NCBI RefSeq assembly: GCF_000785785.1
Contig: NZ_JRQN01000007.1
Span: 1-64,000 of the forward strand
DNA: 64,000 bases
Origin: Streptococcus uberis
GTDB lineage: Bacteria > Bacillota > Bacilli > Lactobacillales > Streptococcaceae
Direction: 5' to 3'
In this document: positions 30,561 to 40,319 of the stretch, one piece after another
Position numbering within the stretch: position 1 is the stretch's first letter
Layout: each line of letters opens with the position of its first letter
The notes under the pieces: generated by a model
What the model was told of the DNA's origin: nothing
Seen by the model: only the letters and a program-made list of their open reading frames with translations
Databases searched by the model: none
Position numbers and translations under genes: made by a program

Positions 30561-32510
30561 TTATGCCTTTTTACGAAGTATTCCAAAGAGTAATCCAGAT
30601 ACTACTGCGCCAATTGCAATGAAAACTAAGTATAAAATTGGGTTACTTGTCAATGCAATAACGAAGATTCCACCATGTGGTGCCATCAATTTGATTCCTG
30701 AAAGTCCAACTAGGGCTCCAGTAAGAGCAGATCCAGCAATGAAGCTTGGAATAGCACGTGCAGGGTCAGCTGCTCCAAATGGAATTGCTCCTTCAGTGAT
30801 AAATGAAAGTCCCATGATAATATTTGTTAAACCTGACTCACGTTCTTCTTTAGTAAATTTGTCTTTAAAGATCAATGTTGCTACAAATACTGCTAAAGGA
30901 GGAACCATACCACCTGCCATAACAGCAGCCATAACTACTGATCCACCGTTTGCTACAGTCGCAGCAAGTGTACCTGTACCAAAAACATAGGCTGCTTTAT
31001 TTACTGGACCTCCCATATCAACAGCCATCATCCCACCAACTAATAGTCCCATTAATACTGCTGAACTACCTGATAGGCCTTGTAAGAAGTTATTAAGTGC
31101 TGTATTGATTGCTGCCATTGGAATGTTAACGAATAGCATTAAGAATCCAGTTACTAATACGCCAAGAAGGGGGTACAAAAGAATTGATTTAACACCTTCT
31201 AATGAACGAGGAAGACCTGCTAGCAATTTACGGAGAACAAGGATAATGCCACCTGCTAAGAAACCACCAACCAATGCCCCTAGGAAACCTGAAGGGACTC
31301 CAGAAAGCATAAGTGATGCTTTGCCCCCAACTGCAAAAGGAACTTTTCCAAATGCTAATCCATTAGAGGCAATAGCCCCTGCAACAAAACCAGCAACTAA
31401 ACCTGGTTTTTCAGCAATTGAGTAAGCAATATAACCGGCTAAAACTGGTAACATGAATGAAAAGGCTGCGCCACCAATATTTTTAAAGATTGCAGCAACT
31501 TCATGGTAAGACCCTAAGTTACTTAATTGATCTTTAGGTACACCTAATATATTATCAAATAAGAAGGCAAGGGCAATCATGATACCACCACCAATAACGA
31601 ATGGCAACATTTGTGATACACCACCCATTAGATGTTTGTAGAAAGCACCACCAAGACCAGATTTCTCAGATGTTTCAACTGTATTACTACTATTTTTAGC
31701 ATGATAAGTTGAAGCTTTACCTTCCAAAATAGTTGAAATTAACTCTTCACTCTTCTTAATCCCGTCAGCTACTGGACGTGAAAGCAATTGTTTTCCATCA
31801 AAACGATCCATTTCAACTGCTTTATCTGCTGCCACAATGACACCTTTTGCCTTTGCGATGTCTTCGGTTGTTAAGCGATTGCCAACACCTGAGGCACCGT
31901 TGGTTTCAACTTTAATCCCAACACCCATTTGCGCAGCTTGTTTTTTCAAGGCTTCTTCTGCCATATAAGTATGAGCAATACCTGTAGTACATGCTGTTAC
32001 AGCAACGATATAATCTTTGTCATTATTTGCAACTTGAACTACTTCTGCTACCGTTTCCGATTCAGAGGTATCAAATAATGCAATAACCTCATCTTCAGTT
32101 TCAGCTTTTCTTAATGAATCGGCAAAGCCATCTTTAAGTAAGTATTGTGACAGTTGAGCAAGTGTAGCTAAGTGGGTATCATTTGCTCCCTCTGGCGCTG
32201 CAATCATAAAGAATAAATCTGTTGGTTGTCCATCAAGAGCTTCATAATCAACTCCCTTGTTTGATTTTGCAAACAAGACACGTGCATGGCGTACTACCTC
32301 GTTTTTACAATGAGGCATTGCTATACCATCACCTAGTCCTGTAGATGTTTGCGCTTCACGAGCCATAATACCATCCTTGAAAATATCCATATCAGATACA
32401 ATGCCCTTAGCAACAAAACGAGAAACCATTTCTTCAATGGCTGCTTCTTTTGTTGTTGCTTGTAAGTCTAAGATCATAAGATCTTTTTTTAGTAAATCTT
32501 GAATTTTCAT
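30561..32510 (-). CDS. fruA: Fructose-specific PTS EIIABC component
   Basis: FruA imports fructose and releases fructose 1-phosphate. The 649-residue fusion has EIIA (about 1-145, phospho-His in GIAMPHCKN), EIIB (about 165-265, phospho-Cys in AVTACTTGIAHTYMAEE) and a membrane EIIC domain from about 290 with multiple hydrophobic helices. The start overlaps the fruB stop by 4 bases. FruB then phosphorylates the product to fructose 1,6-bisphosphate. Confidence 0.96.
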   Translation of the reverse strand: MKIQDLLKKDLMILDLQATTKEAAIEEMVSRFVAKGIVSDMDIFKDGIMAREAQTSTGLGDGIAMPHCKNEVVRHARVLFAKSNKGVDYEALDGQPTDLFFMIAAPEGANDTHLATLAQLSQYLLKDGFADSLRKAETEDEVIALFDTSESETVAEVVQVANNDKDYIVAVTACTTGIAHTYMAEEALKKQAAQMGVGIKVETNGASGVGNRLTTEDIAKAKGVIVAADKAVEMDRFDGKQLLSRPVADGIKKSEELISTILEGKASTYHAKNSSNTVETSEKSGLGGAFYKHLMGGVSQMLPFVIGGGIMIALAFLFDNILGVPKDQLSNLGSYHEVAAIFKNIGGAAFSFMLPVLAGYIAYSIAEKPGLVAGFVAGAIASNGLAFGKVPFAVGGKASLMLSGVPSGFLGALVGGFLAGGIILVLRKLLAGLPRSLEGVKSILLYPLLGVLVTGFLMLFVNIPMAAINTALNNFLQGLSGSSAVLMGLLVGGMMAVDMGGPVNKAAYVFGTGTLAATVANGGSVVMAAVMAGGMVPPLAVFVATLIFKDKFTKEERESGLTNIIMGLSFITEGAIPFGAADPARAIPSFIAGSALTGALVGLSGIKLMAPHGGIFVIALTSNPILYLVFIAIGAVVSGLLFGILRKKA

Positions 32511-33418
32511 CGTATTTCTACCTCAACTTTTTTATATGTTTCTTGAATAAACGCAACAGTAGCTAAATCATCTGAGAAGGCTGTAGATGTCCCACAAGCA
32601 ACTCCCCATTTTAATGCTTCGATTGGATTATGAGATTTTACAAATTCACCTGTAAAACCAGCAACCATCGAGTCACCTGCTCCAACAGAATTTTTAACTT
32701 GTCCTTTAATTGGTTTGGCAAAGTAAGCTGCTTCTTTAGTAACTAATAAGGCGCCATCTCCTGCCATAGAAATGATAACATTTTGAGCACCCATATCTAG
32801 AATTTTTCTAGCATAATGCTCAACATCATCAATTCCTGATAAGGTAACATTAAATATTTCTTCTAATTCATGATTATTTGGTTTAACCAGTAACGGATTA
32901 TAAGCTAGTGAATCCAAAAGTGTTTGTCCTTCAAAATCACAAACAACCTCAGCTCCTGTATTTCTAACCAAAGGAATCAATTCTTTATAGACTTCATTTC
33001 CAAGACTACTTGGCGCTGATCCAGCAAAGACAACAGTATCTTCATCAGTCAACTTAGTTAAGATTGCTTTAAGTGCAGTTAAATTCTCATCTGTTATTTT
33101 TGGTCCTTGACCATTAATTTCTGTTTCTTTTTCTGATTTTATTTTAACGTTTATACGTGTATCCTCAGTAACATTAACGAAATTTGAAATAATTCCCTCA
33201 CTAACTAAAGACTCTTGAATAAAACGACCTGTAAAACCACCTAGAAAACCTGTCGCCGTATTTTCTGTCCCCAACCGTTTTAAAACACGGCTTACATTAA
33301 TCCCTTTTCCTCCAGCAAATTTATCATCACTATCCATTCGGTTCACATAACCAATCTCTAAATGGTTAATCCTGACAATATAATCAATTGAAGGATTAAG
33401 TGTAACAGTATATATCAT
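32507..33418 (-). CDS. fruB: 1-phosphofructokinase
   Basis: This PfkB-family sugar kinase converts fructose 1-phosphate to fructose 1,6-bisphosphate. 303 residues. It shows the N-terminal TLNPSIDYIV, the KFAGGKGINVSRVLKRLG signature, and the C-terminal catalytic GAGDSMVAGF with the Asp base. It overlaps fruR by 4 bases and fruA by 4 bases, so all three are one transcript. In some streptococci it is called fruK. Confidence 0.95.
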   Translation of the reverse strand: MIYTVTLNPSIDYIVRINHLEIGYVNRMDSDDKFAGGKGINVSRVLKRLGTENTATGFLGGFTGRFIQESLVSEGIISNFVNVTEDTRINVKIKSEKETEINGQGPKITDENLTALKAILTKLTDEDTVVFAGSAPSSLGNEVYKELIPLVRNTGAEVVCDFEGQTLLDSLAYNPLLVKPNNHELEEIFNVTLSGIDDVEHYARKILDMGAQNVIISMAGDGALLVTKEAAYFAKPIKGQVKNSVGAGDSMVAGFTGEFVKSHNPIEALKWGVACGTSTAFSDDLATVAFIQETYKKVEVEIR

Positions 33419-34158
33419 ACTTCACTTACCTTGGCCTTTTCTTTTATTTTACTCATAAGCTTATTTGAAGAAACTTCTGTGATGATTTCAATATCATCAA
33501 TTGGAGCAACATTGATAAATGAAACATGTCCAATTTTAGAGGCATCAACTAATATATATGATGTTTTTGCATTTGCAATAATAGCTCTCTTGATAACCGC
33601 TTCTTCTACATCTGGTGTCGTTATAAAATTCTCATCAACTCCGTTCATACCAAGGAAAGCTTTATCAAAATTCATTGTCTGGATTTGTTGTAGAGCAACT
33701 TGGCCTATACTAGCATCAGTTGTCTGTTTAACAAAACCACCAATAATTATCGTCTTAACTTCCATATCCACAAGTTTAGCAGCATGGTGAATGGAATTAG
33801 TTACCACAGTAACATTATTTTGTGTAATCAATGGAATTAGTAAGTCAGTAGTTGTACCTGCATCTACAAAAACAACATCATTGTCCTTAATAAAAGTTGA
33901 TGCCTTTTGAGCAATTTTCAATTTAACTTGACTGTTTTTGACAGATTTTTCCTGATTAGACAATTCTTCTTTTAAAGAGTGAACTAGTTCAGCCCCGCCA
34001 TGTACACGGTGAAGTTTCCCTTCAACTTCAAGTTCATCCAAATCCCTACGTACTGTAGACTCCGAAGTATTTAAAAGAAGTATCAAGTCATCTAATGCAA
34101 CATAGTTATCTTGGCTAATACGGTCCATGATAATTTGTTTTCGTTTAGATTTTAAGAT
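33415..34158 (-). CDS. fruR: DeoR-family fructose operon repressor FruR, non-AUG start proposed
   Basis: The protein has an N-terminal winged helix (SESTVRRDLDELE, HRVHGGA) and a C-terminal sugar-phosphate-binding domain with the DAGTTTDLLIPL motif. The first ATG at 34128 gives 237 residues but cuts off the first DeoR helix. Ten more codons in frame read xLKSKRKQII, as in relatives that start MLKSKRKQ. The first of them is ATC at 34156-34158, 7 bases after AGGTGG. A non-AUG start, a point mutation or a base error would explain this. It should repress from the palindrome at 34173. Confidence 0.85.
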   Translation of the reverse strand: MLKSKRKQIIMDRISQDNYVALDDLILLLNTSESTVRRDLDELEVEGKLHRVHGGAELVHSLKEELSNQEKSVKNSQVKLKIAQKASTFIKDNDVVFVDAGTTTDLLIPLITQNNVTVVTNSIHHAAKLVDMEVKTIIIGGFVKQTTDASIGQVALQQIQTMNFDKAFLGMNGVDENFITTPDVEEAVIKRAIIANAKTSYILVDASKIGHVSFINVAPIDDIEIITEVSSNKLMSKIKEKAKVSEV

Positions 34159-34172
34159 AATAACACCACCTT

Positions 34173-34221
34173 TCTGTAATCGGTTACAGATAAATTATAC
34201 TATATTTTCTTTCAATGTCAA
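34173..34221 (-). promoter_or_regulatory. fru operon promoter with palindromic operator
   Basis: On the minus strand, TTGACA (34216-34221), 16 bases and TATAAT (34194-34199) form a strong promoter. Just downstream, TCTGTAA-TCGG-TTACAGA (34173-34190) is a perfect 7-bp inverted repeat, placed where a repressor would block initiation. FruR is the likely ligand. Confidence 0.75.
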
Positions 34222-34254
34222 GCACTTTCTTTCAAAAACAGTCATATTTAGCTC

Positions 34255-34279
34255 CAAAAAAAACTAGACAATGTCTAGT
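34255..34279 (-). terminator. Terminator of the panE-type gene
   Basis: Stem ACTAGAC (34263-34269) pairs with GTCTAGT (34273-34279). On the minus strand a run of eight T follows. Confidence 0.7.
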
Positions 34280-34286
34280 CCTTTAA

Positions 34287-35210
34287 TTATTTAATGTTTA
34301 ATACATTTTCTTTAGTATGAACTAATTGAGTGATTAAACGGCAGTAAGGTGTATCAATTCCAAGTTTTTGCCCTTTAGAATTAACTGCTCCATTTAAGAA
34401 ATCAATTTCAGTCTTACGATGGTTTTGTACTAAATCTTGATGCATTGATGGGTAATGATGTGCAGCTTTTACAGAAGTATCCATTACATATTTAGTAATT
34501 TCTGCTTCATCTAAAGTAACACCTTCTGCTTCACCAACCATTACAAATTCATGGATGATTTCTTCAACCATTTTAACGCCATCTTCACTTGCAAATAATT
34601 CACCGATTGTACAATCAAGTAAGGCACAAGTTGAATTCATTGTTCCGTTAACACAAGCTTTTCTCCAAATGTTTGGTAATACATTTTCATCATAAGTCGC
34701 AAATAATTTTGCTTCTGTAAGCATTTCAGCTACTTGATGACCTGCAACTTGATTAGCTGGATCCATACTTTGCAAGTTCAAAGCACCCACACCTTGTAAG
34801 TGTGCATGTCCTGGACCTTCAAGACCAGCTGTCCAAACTGTAACTCCCATAAGGATATTGTGCTCAGGAATATATTGACGAATTACTTCTTCATGTCCTA
34901 AGCCATTTAGCAAGCAAAGTACTTTTGTTTCTTTACCAATGATACCTTTAATGTCTTGCAACATTTGTGGTAATTGCATCGCTTTTGTAAATAAAATAAT
35001 TAAATCTGCTTCTTTTGTTGCTTCCGTCGGTTTCATAATTGGAAGAAAAACGGTTTCTTCCACGTCACCTGAGATCTTTAAGCCATCTTTTTTAATAGCA
35101 TTGATATGATCTTCCCAGTTATCTAATAAAATAACATCGTTATTTGTTTTAGAGATTTGGTAACCAAAACGGCAACCCATAGCACCTGATCCAGCAATAT
35201 ATACTAACAT
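34287..35210 (-). CDS. 2-dehydropantoate 2-reductase-like protein (ApbA/PanE family)
   Basis: A 307-residue NADPH-dependent reductase with N-terminal Rossmann motif IAGSGAMGCRFG and the family C-terminal helix bundle (WRKACVNGTMNSTCALL with the catalytic Lys). PanE makes pantoate from ketopantoate for CoA synthesis, but many paralogues act on other 2-oxo acids. The gene follows an EIIC-type transporter by 9 bp, and no panB or panC is nearby, so the true substrate may be a compound brought in by that transporter. A, B: the enzyme class is sure, the substrate is not. Confidence 0.85.
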   Translation of the reverse strand: MLVYIAGSGAMGCRFGYQISKTNNDVILLDNWEDHINAIKKDGLKISGDVEETVFLPIMKPTEATKEADLIILFTKAMQLPQMLQDIKGIIGKETKVLCLLNGLGHEEVIRQYIPEHNILMGVTVWTAGLEGPGHAHLQGVGALNLQSMDPANQVAGHQVAEMLTEAKLFATYDENVLPNIWRKACVNGTMNSTCALLDCTIGELFASEDGVKMVEEIIHEFVMVGEAEGVTLDEAEITKYVMDTSVKAAHHYPSMHQDLVQNHRKTEIDFLNGAVNSKGQKLGIDTPYCRLITQLVHTKENVLNIK

Positions 35211-35219
35211 AATTTCCTC

Positions 35220-36287
35220 CTATTGTCCTTCGAATACAAAGATATCATCTTTGTAAAGTTTTAAGACGTCTTTACAGATTTTATGTGCTGCAAAAGCAAC
35301 ACCAAATGGAATGACTAACCAAGCTAGAATGATGATAAGGATATTGCTTCCACCTGCAAGTGATGCAATAGGTCCAACAGCACCTACCAAACCAAATCCA
35401 GACGAAGCTGGAGTTCCAACAAGATTAAACATTGGAATTGTTAATGAGCTAATTGCTGCTGTGATAAGCATTGGAATAGCCATAACCGGATGCTTAAGGA
35501 AGTTTGGCATCATCATTTTCATTGCTCCTAAGGCAATAGCAATTGGCACACCAGATTTGTTAACTTTAAGTGTAGCCCATACAAGAACAGCTGCTGTTGC
35601 TGCAATTCCCATTGAAGCGGCTCCAGCTGCTAGTCCATTTAATCCAATTGCTAAACCAATTGCAACCGTTGAAATTGGACTAACAATTAGGACTGCAAAT
35701 GCCATTGCAATTAAGATTGACATTAGTACTGGTTGTAATGTAGTAAATGAGTTAATCCCTTTACCAATTAATGTTGTTACAAATGATACATATGGAAGTA
35801 ATTTCCAACCGATGTAGCCAACACCTGTTCCAATGATAATTGGTAAGAGAATAATTGTAAGTGATCCGAATTTATTACCAAACCATTTTACTGCTAAAAC
35901 AGCAAGACTGGCAGTAATCATCATGTTGATTAGGTCACCAATACCAACTAATTGGAAGCCACCTTTCCCAACAGCAGTAATAATTTCCGGATTAAATTTC
36001 CAAGCACCTGAACCAATATATGCTGCTCCACCAACAGCTAACTGTTGCATTGGATTGAATTTAAACTGTTGACCAATTAGGAAACCTGCCATGATTGGTG
36101 TGAAAAATTGGAAAACTGTAACAACATGTAAAAATTCAGCGGCTGTTGCATTAGGTAAAAGTGGTTTTAGAAAAGTTGCCAAGATAGCATTTGGTATAAG
36201 TGCTACTACAATCGCAGTTGCAGTTCCTGCCAAAACTTTATTAATAAAAGAGCTAAAAGTCTCTTTGTTTGTTTCTGTCATCTTCAT
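35220..36287 (-). CDS. PTS EIIC-type membrane protein (EIIC_2 family)
   Basis: A 355-residue integral membrane protein with about nine hydrophobic segments, starting MKMTETNKETFSSFINKVL. It resembles the EIIC_2 group of stand-alone transport proteins that lack EIIA and EIIB domains. GGAAYIGSGAWKF and the glycine/alanine-rich repeats near 215-235 are visible. It is the first gene of a two-gene unit with the PanE-like enzyme, driven by the promoter at 36336. Uptake of a small carboxylate or precursor used by that enzyme is a guess. No EIIB or EIIA partner is adjacent. Confidence 0.8.
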   Translation of the reverse strand: MKMTETNKETFSSFINKVLAGTATAIVVALIPNAILATFLKPLLPNATAAEFLHVVTVFQFFTPIMAGFLIGQQFKFNPMQQLAVGGAAYIGSGAWKFNPEIITAVGKGGFQLVGIGDLINMMITASLAVLAVKWFGNKFGSLTIILLPIIIGTGVGYIGWKLLPYVSFVTTLIGKGINSFTTLQPVLMSILIAMAFAVLIVSPISTVAIGLAIGLNGLAAGAASMGIAATAAVLVWATLKVNKSGVPIAIALGAMKMMMPNFLKHPVMAIPMLITAAISSLTIPMFNLVGTPASSGFGLVGAVGPIASLAGGSNILIIILAWLVIPFGVAFAAHKICKDVLKLYKDDIFVFEGQ

Positions 36288-36307
36288 GACCTCGCTTAAT
36301 TTTATAG

Positions 36308-36364
36308 TGTGAAATCCATCACATTCACAATGTTAATTATATCACATGAAATATGGCGTGTCAT
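36308..36364 (-). promoter_or_regulatory. Promoter with CRP/FNR-type palindrome
   Basis: On the minus strand, ATGACA (36359-36364), 17 bases and TATAAT (36336-36341) precede the EIIC-type gene. Downstream of the -10, 36308-36323 reads TGTGAAATCCATCACA, a perfect TGTGA-N6-TCACA, and a wider pair TGTGAA/TTCACA spans 36308-36329. The position suits a repressor. The cognate regulator is unknown. Confidence 0.65.
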
Positions 36365-36422
36365 AAGAAATTGCTATAGTTTCTATCGGATGTTTTTATA
36401 GTTTTATAAGTTTTTCTTATAC

Positions 36423-37415
36423 TTAATCAATCAGTGATGTCGAATGAACTATGCGATTATCACGTTCAGGATAAATATATTGAATAGCTTGATTGACTGC
36501 TGTCGGTGCTTCGCCAAATCCAGTAGCAATTAAATCAACTTTTCCCAGATATTGTGCTGAGTCACCTATTGCATAGACCCCTTCTTGACTAGTTTCAAAC
36601 AAAGTAGAGACATTTATACTAGTTCGTTTATAATCCAGGTTCCAATTCTTCAAATTTTTATTAGAAGTTGAAAAGCCATAAGACACTATCAAAGCGTCTA
36701 AATCTAAAGTCTTTGTTTCTTCTTCTTTGACTTTCTGAATCACTAATTTATTAGCTAAGCCATTGTCACCTTCAACAGCAATTGGGATGAAAGGTGTCAT
36801 TATGTCAACTCCAGACGCCTTCAATAGTTCCACACTATGTTCATGAGCTCTAAATGCTTCACGACGATGAACAATTGTCACTTTCTCTGCAAGTCCATAT
36901 AAGGCTAAAGCCCAGTCTACCGCTGAATCTCCACCACCACAGATAACCACTTTTTTACCTGAAAATTGATCTAATTTGTGGACATTATAAAAAATATTGT
37001 GATCTGAAAAAACTTCCTCATTTGCTAAACCAAGTGTTTTAGGTGCAAAAGCGCCATTACCACAAGCAATAATAATTGATTTACTATAGTGCATGCCTTT
37101 ATTGGTGGTAACGTGGAAGGTTGATTCAACCTTTTCAAATGACAAGACTTCTTCTTTCAAAGAAACTGTTAAACGATCATCAAATCGACTAACCTGTTTA
37201 ATCAAATTATCAGTCAGTTCAGCACCAGTAATTGCTGGATAGGCTGGGATATCATAAATGACTTTTTCAGGATATAAAATAGCAGGTTGTCCACCTAATT
37301 CAGATAGACTCTCAATAATTTCAACAGTCATTCCTCGCAACCCTGCATAAAAAGCCGTAAATAGTCCAACTGGACCACCACCAATTATCGTAATATCATA
37401 AACCTTTTTTGTCAT
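36423..37415 (-). CDS. Ferredoxin-NADP(+) reductase, thioredoxin-reductase-like type
   Basis: A 330-residue flavoprotein with the FAD motif [14 protein letters not shown], the NADPH motif [15 protein letters not shown] and the C-terminal AIGDSAQY. The CxxC redox pair of thioredoxin reductase is absent, which places it in the YumC-type ferredoxin/flavodoxin reductases of Firmicutes. The start overlaps the 3' end of trmD by about 20 bases, the usual linkage in streptococci. It supplies reduced ferredoxin or flavodoxin in the cytoplasm. Confidence 0.9.
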   Translation of the reverse strand: MTKKVYDITIIGGGPVGLFTAFYAGLRGMTVEIIESLSELGGQPAILYPEKVIYDIPAYPAITGAELTDNLIKQVSRFDDRLTVSLKEEVLSFEKVESTFHVTTNKGMHYSKSIIIACGNGAFAPKTLGLANEEVFSDHNIFYNVHKLDQFSGKKVVICGGGDSAVDWALALYGLAEKVTIVHRREAFRAHEHSVELLKASGVDIMTPFIPIAVEGDNGLANKLVIQKVKEEETKTLDLDALIVSYGFSTSNKNLKNWNLDYKRTSINVSTLFETSQEGVYAIGDSAQYLGKVDLIATGFGEAPTAVNQAIQYIYPERDNRIVHSTSLID

Positions 37416-38145
37416 TCATTACTCCTTCAGGCTCTTCTCTTTTAATCTTTTCAAAAATTTTAGTTTCTTCTTCCGAAAACTGATAAACTTCCAACATATC
37501 TGGTCTTCTTAGATACGTTTTCCGGATACTTTCTTCCAATCGCCAAAGGCGGATATTCTCATGATGTCCACTCATTAAAACATCGGGCACAGTCATCCCA
37601 CGAAAATCATATGGGCGTGTATATTGCGGATACTCCAAAAGACCCGATGAAAATGAATCATCTTGATGACTGGCCTCTTTTCCAATCACATTTGGAATTA
37701 ATCTGACGGTCGCATCAATCATGGTCATGGCAGCTAACTCACCACCCGTTAATACAAAATCACCTAGTGAAACCTCATCTGTCACCAATTCCTTGATCCG
37801 CTCATCATAGCCTTCATAGTGACCACAGATAAAAATTAATTCATCCTCATTTGCTAGTTCCTCAGCATAGGCTTGGTCAAAGGTTCTACCGGCTGGATCT
37901 AACAAAATCACGCGCGGCTTATTAGCATTTATCTTATCAAGAGTATCATAAATGGGCTGTGCTCTTAACAACATCCCTTGACCACCGCCATAAGGCTCAT
38001 CATCTACATGACGAGCCTTTTGCGCATTCTGTCTAAAATTATGATAGTTGATATCCAATAATCCTTTTTCACTGGCTTTGCCAACAATTGAAGCTTCTAG
38101 TGGTGCAAACATTTCAGGAAAAAGGGTTAATATATCAATTTTCAT
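37396..38145 (-). CDS. trmD: tRNA (guanine-37-N1)-methyltransferase
   Basis: TrmD methylates G37 next to the anticodon with SAM and prevents +1 frameshifting. Starting at [13 protein letters not shown] (ATG at 38145) it has 249 residues; the longer frame lies inside rimM. The trefoil-knot SAM site is seen in [31 protein letters not shown] and the C-terminal [16 protein letters not shown]. It overlaps rimM by 11 bases. Confidence 0.96.
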   Translation of the reverse strand: MKIDILTLFPEMFAPLEASIVGKASEKGLLDINYHNFRQNAQKARHVDDEPYGGGQGMLLRAQPIYDTLDKINANKPRVILLDPAGRTFDQAYAEELANEDELIFICGHYEGYDERIKELVTDEVSLGDFVLTGGELAAMTMIDATVRLIPNVIGKEASHQDDSFSSGLLEYPQYTRPYDFRGMTVPDVLMSGHHENIRLWRLEESIRKTYLRRPDMLEVYQFSEEETKIFEKIKREEPEGVMNDKKGL

Positions 38146-38653
38146 CGTCCAATCCTTCCATAATCTCAACATCAACACGATTAGCAGCTAAATTAACATT
38201 AAGAATGACTGGTGGAATGTAGGGTAATAATAAATCTTTTTTGCCTTTACGTTTAACCACCCAGACATCATTTGCCCCAGGCTGAAGGATTTCTTTGACC
38301 TGACCAATTAAGGTATCTTCTTCATAAACATCTAGACCGATGATTTCATGGTAGTAGAATTCGTCTTCATCAAGTTCTGTCAACTTATCTTCTGAGATTT
38401 TTAGTATAAAACCTTTGAATTTTTCTACCTTATTGATATGATACATATCTTTAAATTTAACAATATCAAAGTTTTTCTGTTTACGATGACTGACAATTTC
38501 AACATCCTGAACAAAATTATTTTTATCATCAAACAGGGCTAAAAGATTGCCTTTTTGAAAACGTTCGTCAGTAAAATCACTGACAGATAAAACTCTCAAT
38601 TCACCTTGTAAGCCTTGGGTATTAACAATTTTACCGACATTAAAGTATTCCAT
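38135..38653 (-). CDS. rimM: 16S rRNA processing protein RimM
   Basis: RimM binds ribosomal protein S19 and helps mature the 30S head. The start is [21 protein letters not shown], 172 residues; TAGGAGTTACA lies just before this ATG at 38653, so the 34-residue upstream extension is rejected. An N-terminal RimM barrel and a C-terminal PRC barrel ([31 protein letters not shown]) are recognisable. It pairs with trmD as in most bacteria, but here rpsP and khpA are separated from it by two glycosyltransferase genes. Confidence 0.95.
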   Translation of the reverse strand: MEYFNVGKIVNTQGLQGELRVLSVSDFTDERFQKGNLLALFDDKNNFVQDVEIVSHRKQKNFDIVKFKDMYHINKVEKFKGFILKISEDKLTELDEDEFYYHEIIGLDVYEEDTLIGQVKEILQPGANDVWVVKRKGKKDLLLPYIPPVILNVNLAANRVDVEIMEGLDDEN

Positions 38654-38780
38654 TGTAACTCCTATTGGTATCTTTTTAGAAGAAGTATAACTATCATGTG
38701 CTGCTCCTTCAAATACGTATTTATCTATTTTATCATGATATAGCAGAATTTGCATTATATCAGAGAAAGTTCCCCTTACC

Positions 38781-40319
38781 TCACTTTGTAACCTGCAACA
38801 AATTTAGCCAAGCTGCCTTCACTTTATCTTTTGTAAAACGTTTGGCAATTTCAGATGACTTATCATTAAAAGATTGCCGTTCGATTTCGGTCAATTTAAA
38901 ATAGCTAATCATTTTTTCCGCCAATGCTTCGATAGTAACTTGTTGGTCTCCAAGATGATCATAATCAACTAAATAGCCATTAGCGCCATTTTCAATAAAG
39001 GTTGGGTTGCCATAGGGGACATTTAAGCCAATCATCGCTAACCCATGCGAAATCGCTTCTAATAAACTTAACCCAAAACTTTCTCTAGGAGAGGCAGAAA
39101 CATAAAGCTCATATTGTGGGTAAATTTTGTTTAAATCAAGATGACCTTTTAAGAAAATATAATCTTGGGCTTTTTGTTCTGTAATCATTCTTTCTAACCT
39201 TGCCTCCTCATGACCCCGACCATAAATACTAAACTCTAACTGAGGAATTTCTTTTTTTGCTAAAATCGCTGCGCTGACCAGCAAGTCCACTCGCTTACCT
39301 AAGTATAAACGTGATGCAGTCATCATAGAAAAAGGCTGACGCTGACGATTCAGTGACTCTTTTATTTCAACACTTCCGACTGGAATAACTTTAATGGTTG
39401 GGGTCACCCCAGTTTCATTAATGACTGTTTCAGCAAAATTTATCTTTTGAAGTTCAGTGGACGTAACAAAATAATCAATTAAGTGCGCATTTCTAATAAT
39501 GTAATAGTACTCATAGTTAAGGTAGAGATAACTTGGATCATAATTCTTAGGAAAAAAATGTTCAGAATGAATCATAGCTACTAATTTTGCTGGTCCCTTA
39601 TGCTTCATTAGAACTTGCGCAAAAGACATATCTGCACTACGATCCATTATTAACGTGTCATGTTTTGATAACTTAAGATTAGTGACAAACTCCTCTACTA
39701 AATCAAACTTCGTTAAACGTTTGGTTTGATTGGCAAAAATATAGTAGGGATTCTCACTGGCCAAGTTTTCTTCAAAGACAATCTGACCTTCTCGATTATA
39801 AAAATTAACTTTATAAGTTGAGGCAGATAAGGTATTATTAATTAATTTAGGATGATAGTATTTACTAAATAATTTTCGATTCGTATAAAAGTCACGTCTA
39901 ATTAGATTGCCATCAAGAAAAATGGCAACTGAACTAACAATATCCGAACTAGGATTTTTAAAAGAAAAATTGATTCCATAGTGGTTATTGCCAATATTAG
40001 TATAAGCTTTGACATCATTTACCCACTCAAACTGTTGGTCATCCATAATCTCGGGATAAAAGGCCTTGACCTCATCAAAACTGAGTTGGGGAATTAAACT
40101 AACATCATCTAGATAAGATAGATGCAGTGATTTCAGCTCCTCTTCTTTCAAGCCAACATCTTCTAGGTAAAATTTGATATATTCCCATTCCGGAGCCTCT
40201 GTAAAAATAAAATAACTCTCTTGATGAAGATCTCTAAATAATTTTGCGCGATACCCCTGAGCATAGTCAACACCGGACGGTAGATAACCTACCAATAAAT
40301 TAAAATTATATATCGTCAT
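38781..40319 (-). CDS. Glycosyltransferase GtfA-like (family 4 type)
   Basis: A 512-residue cytoplasmic glycosyltransferase. The N-terminus [28 protein letters not shown] and the C-terminal GT4 motifs ([35 protein letters not shown] with the nucleotide-sugar Glu pair) match GtfA of accessory Sec loci and TarM-like enzymes. GtfA with GtfB adds the first GlcNAc to Ser/Thr-rich surface proteins. The partner gene overlaps it by 14 bases upstream. No SecA2/SecY2 or serine-rich-repeat gene lies within this window, so the target is unknown. Confidence 0.8.
   Translation of the reverse strand: MTIYNFNLLVGYLPSGVDYAQGYRAKLFRDLHQESYFIFTEAPEWEYIKFYLEDVGLKEEELKSLHLSYLDDVSLIPQLSFDEVKAFYPEIMDDQQFEWVNDVKAYTNIGNNHYGINFSFKNPSSDIVSSVAIFLDGNLIRRDFYTNRKLFSKYYHPKLINNTLSASTYKVNFYNREGQIVFEENLASENPYYIFANQTKRLTKFDLVEEFVTNLKLSKHDTLIMDRSADMSFAQVLMKHKGPAKLVAMIHSEHFFPKNYDPSYLYLNYEYYYIIRNAHLIDYFVTSTELQKINFAETVINETGVTPTIKVIPVGSVEIKESLNRQRQPFSMMTASRLYLGKRVDLLVSAAILAKKEIPQLEFSIYGRGHEEARLERMITEQKAQDYIFLKGHLDLNKIYPQYELYVSASPRESFGLSLLEAISHGLAMIGLNVPYGNPTFIENGANGYLVDYDHLGDQQVTIEALAEKMISYFKLTEIERQSFNDKSSEIAKRFTKDKVKAAWLNLLQVTK

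Noticed and set aside
35311..35817. Plus-strand open frame (168 codons), with similar ones at 30619-31425
   Set aside because: They mirror hydrophobic membrane-protein genes (EIIC-type and fruA) on the other strand; such genes commonly produce long antisense frames.
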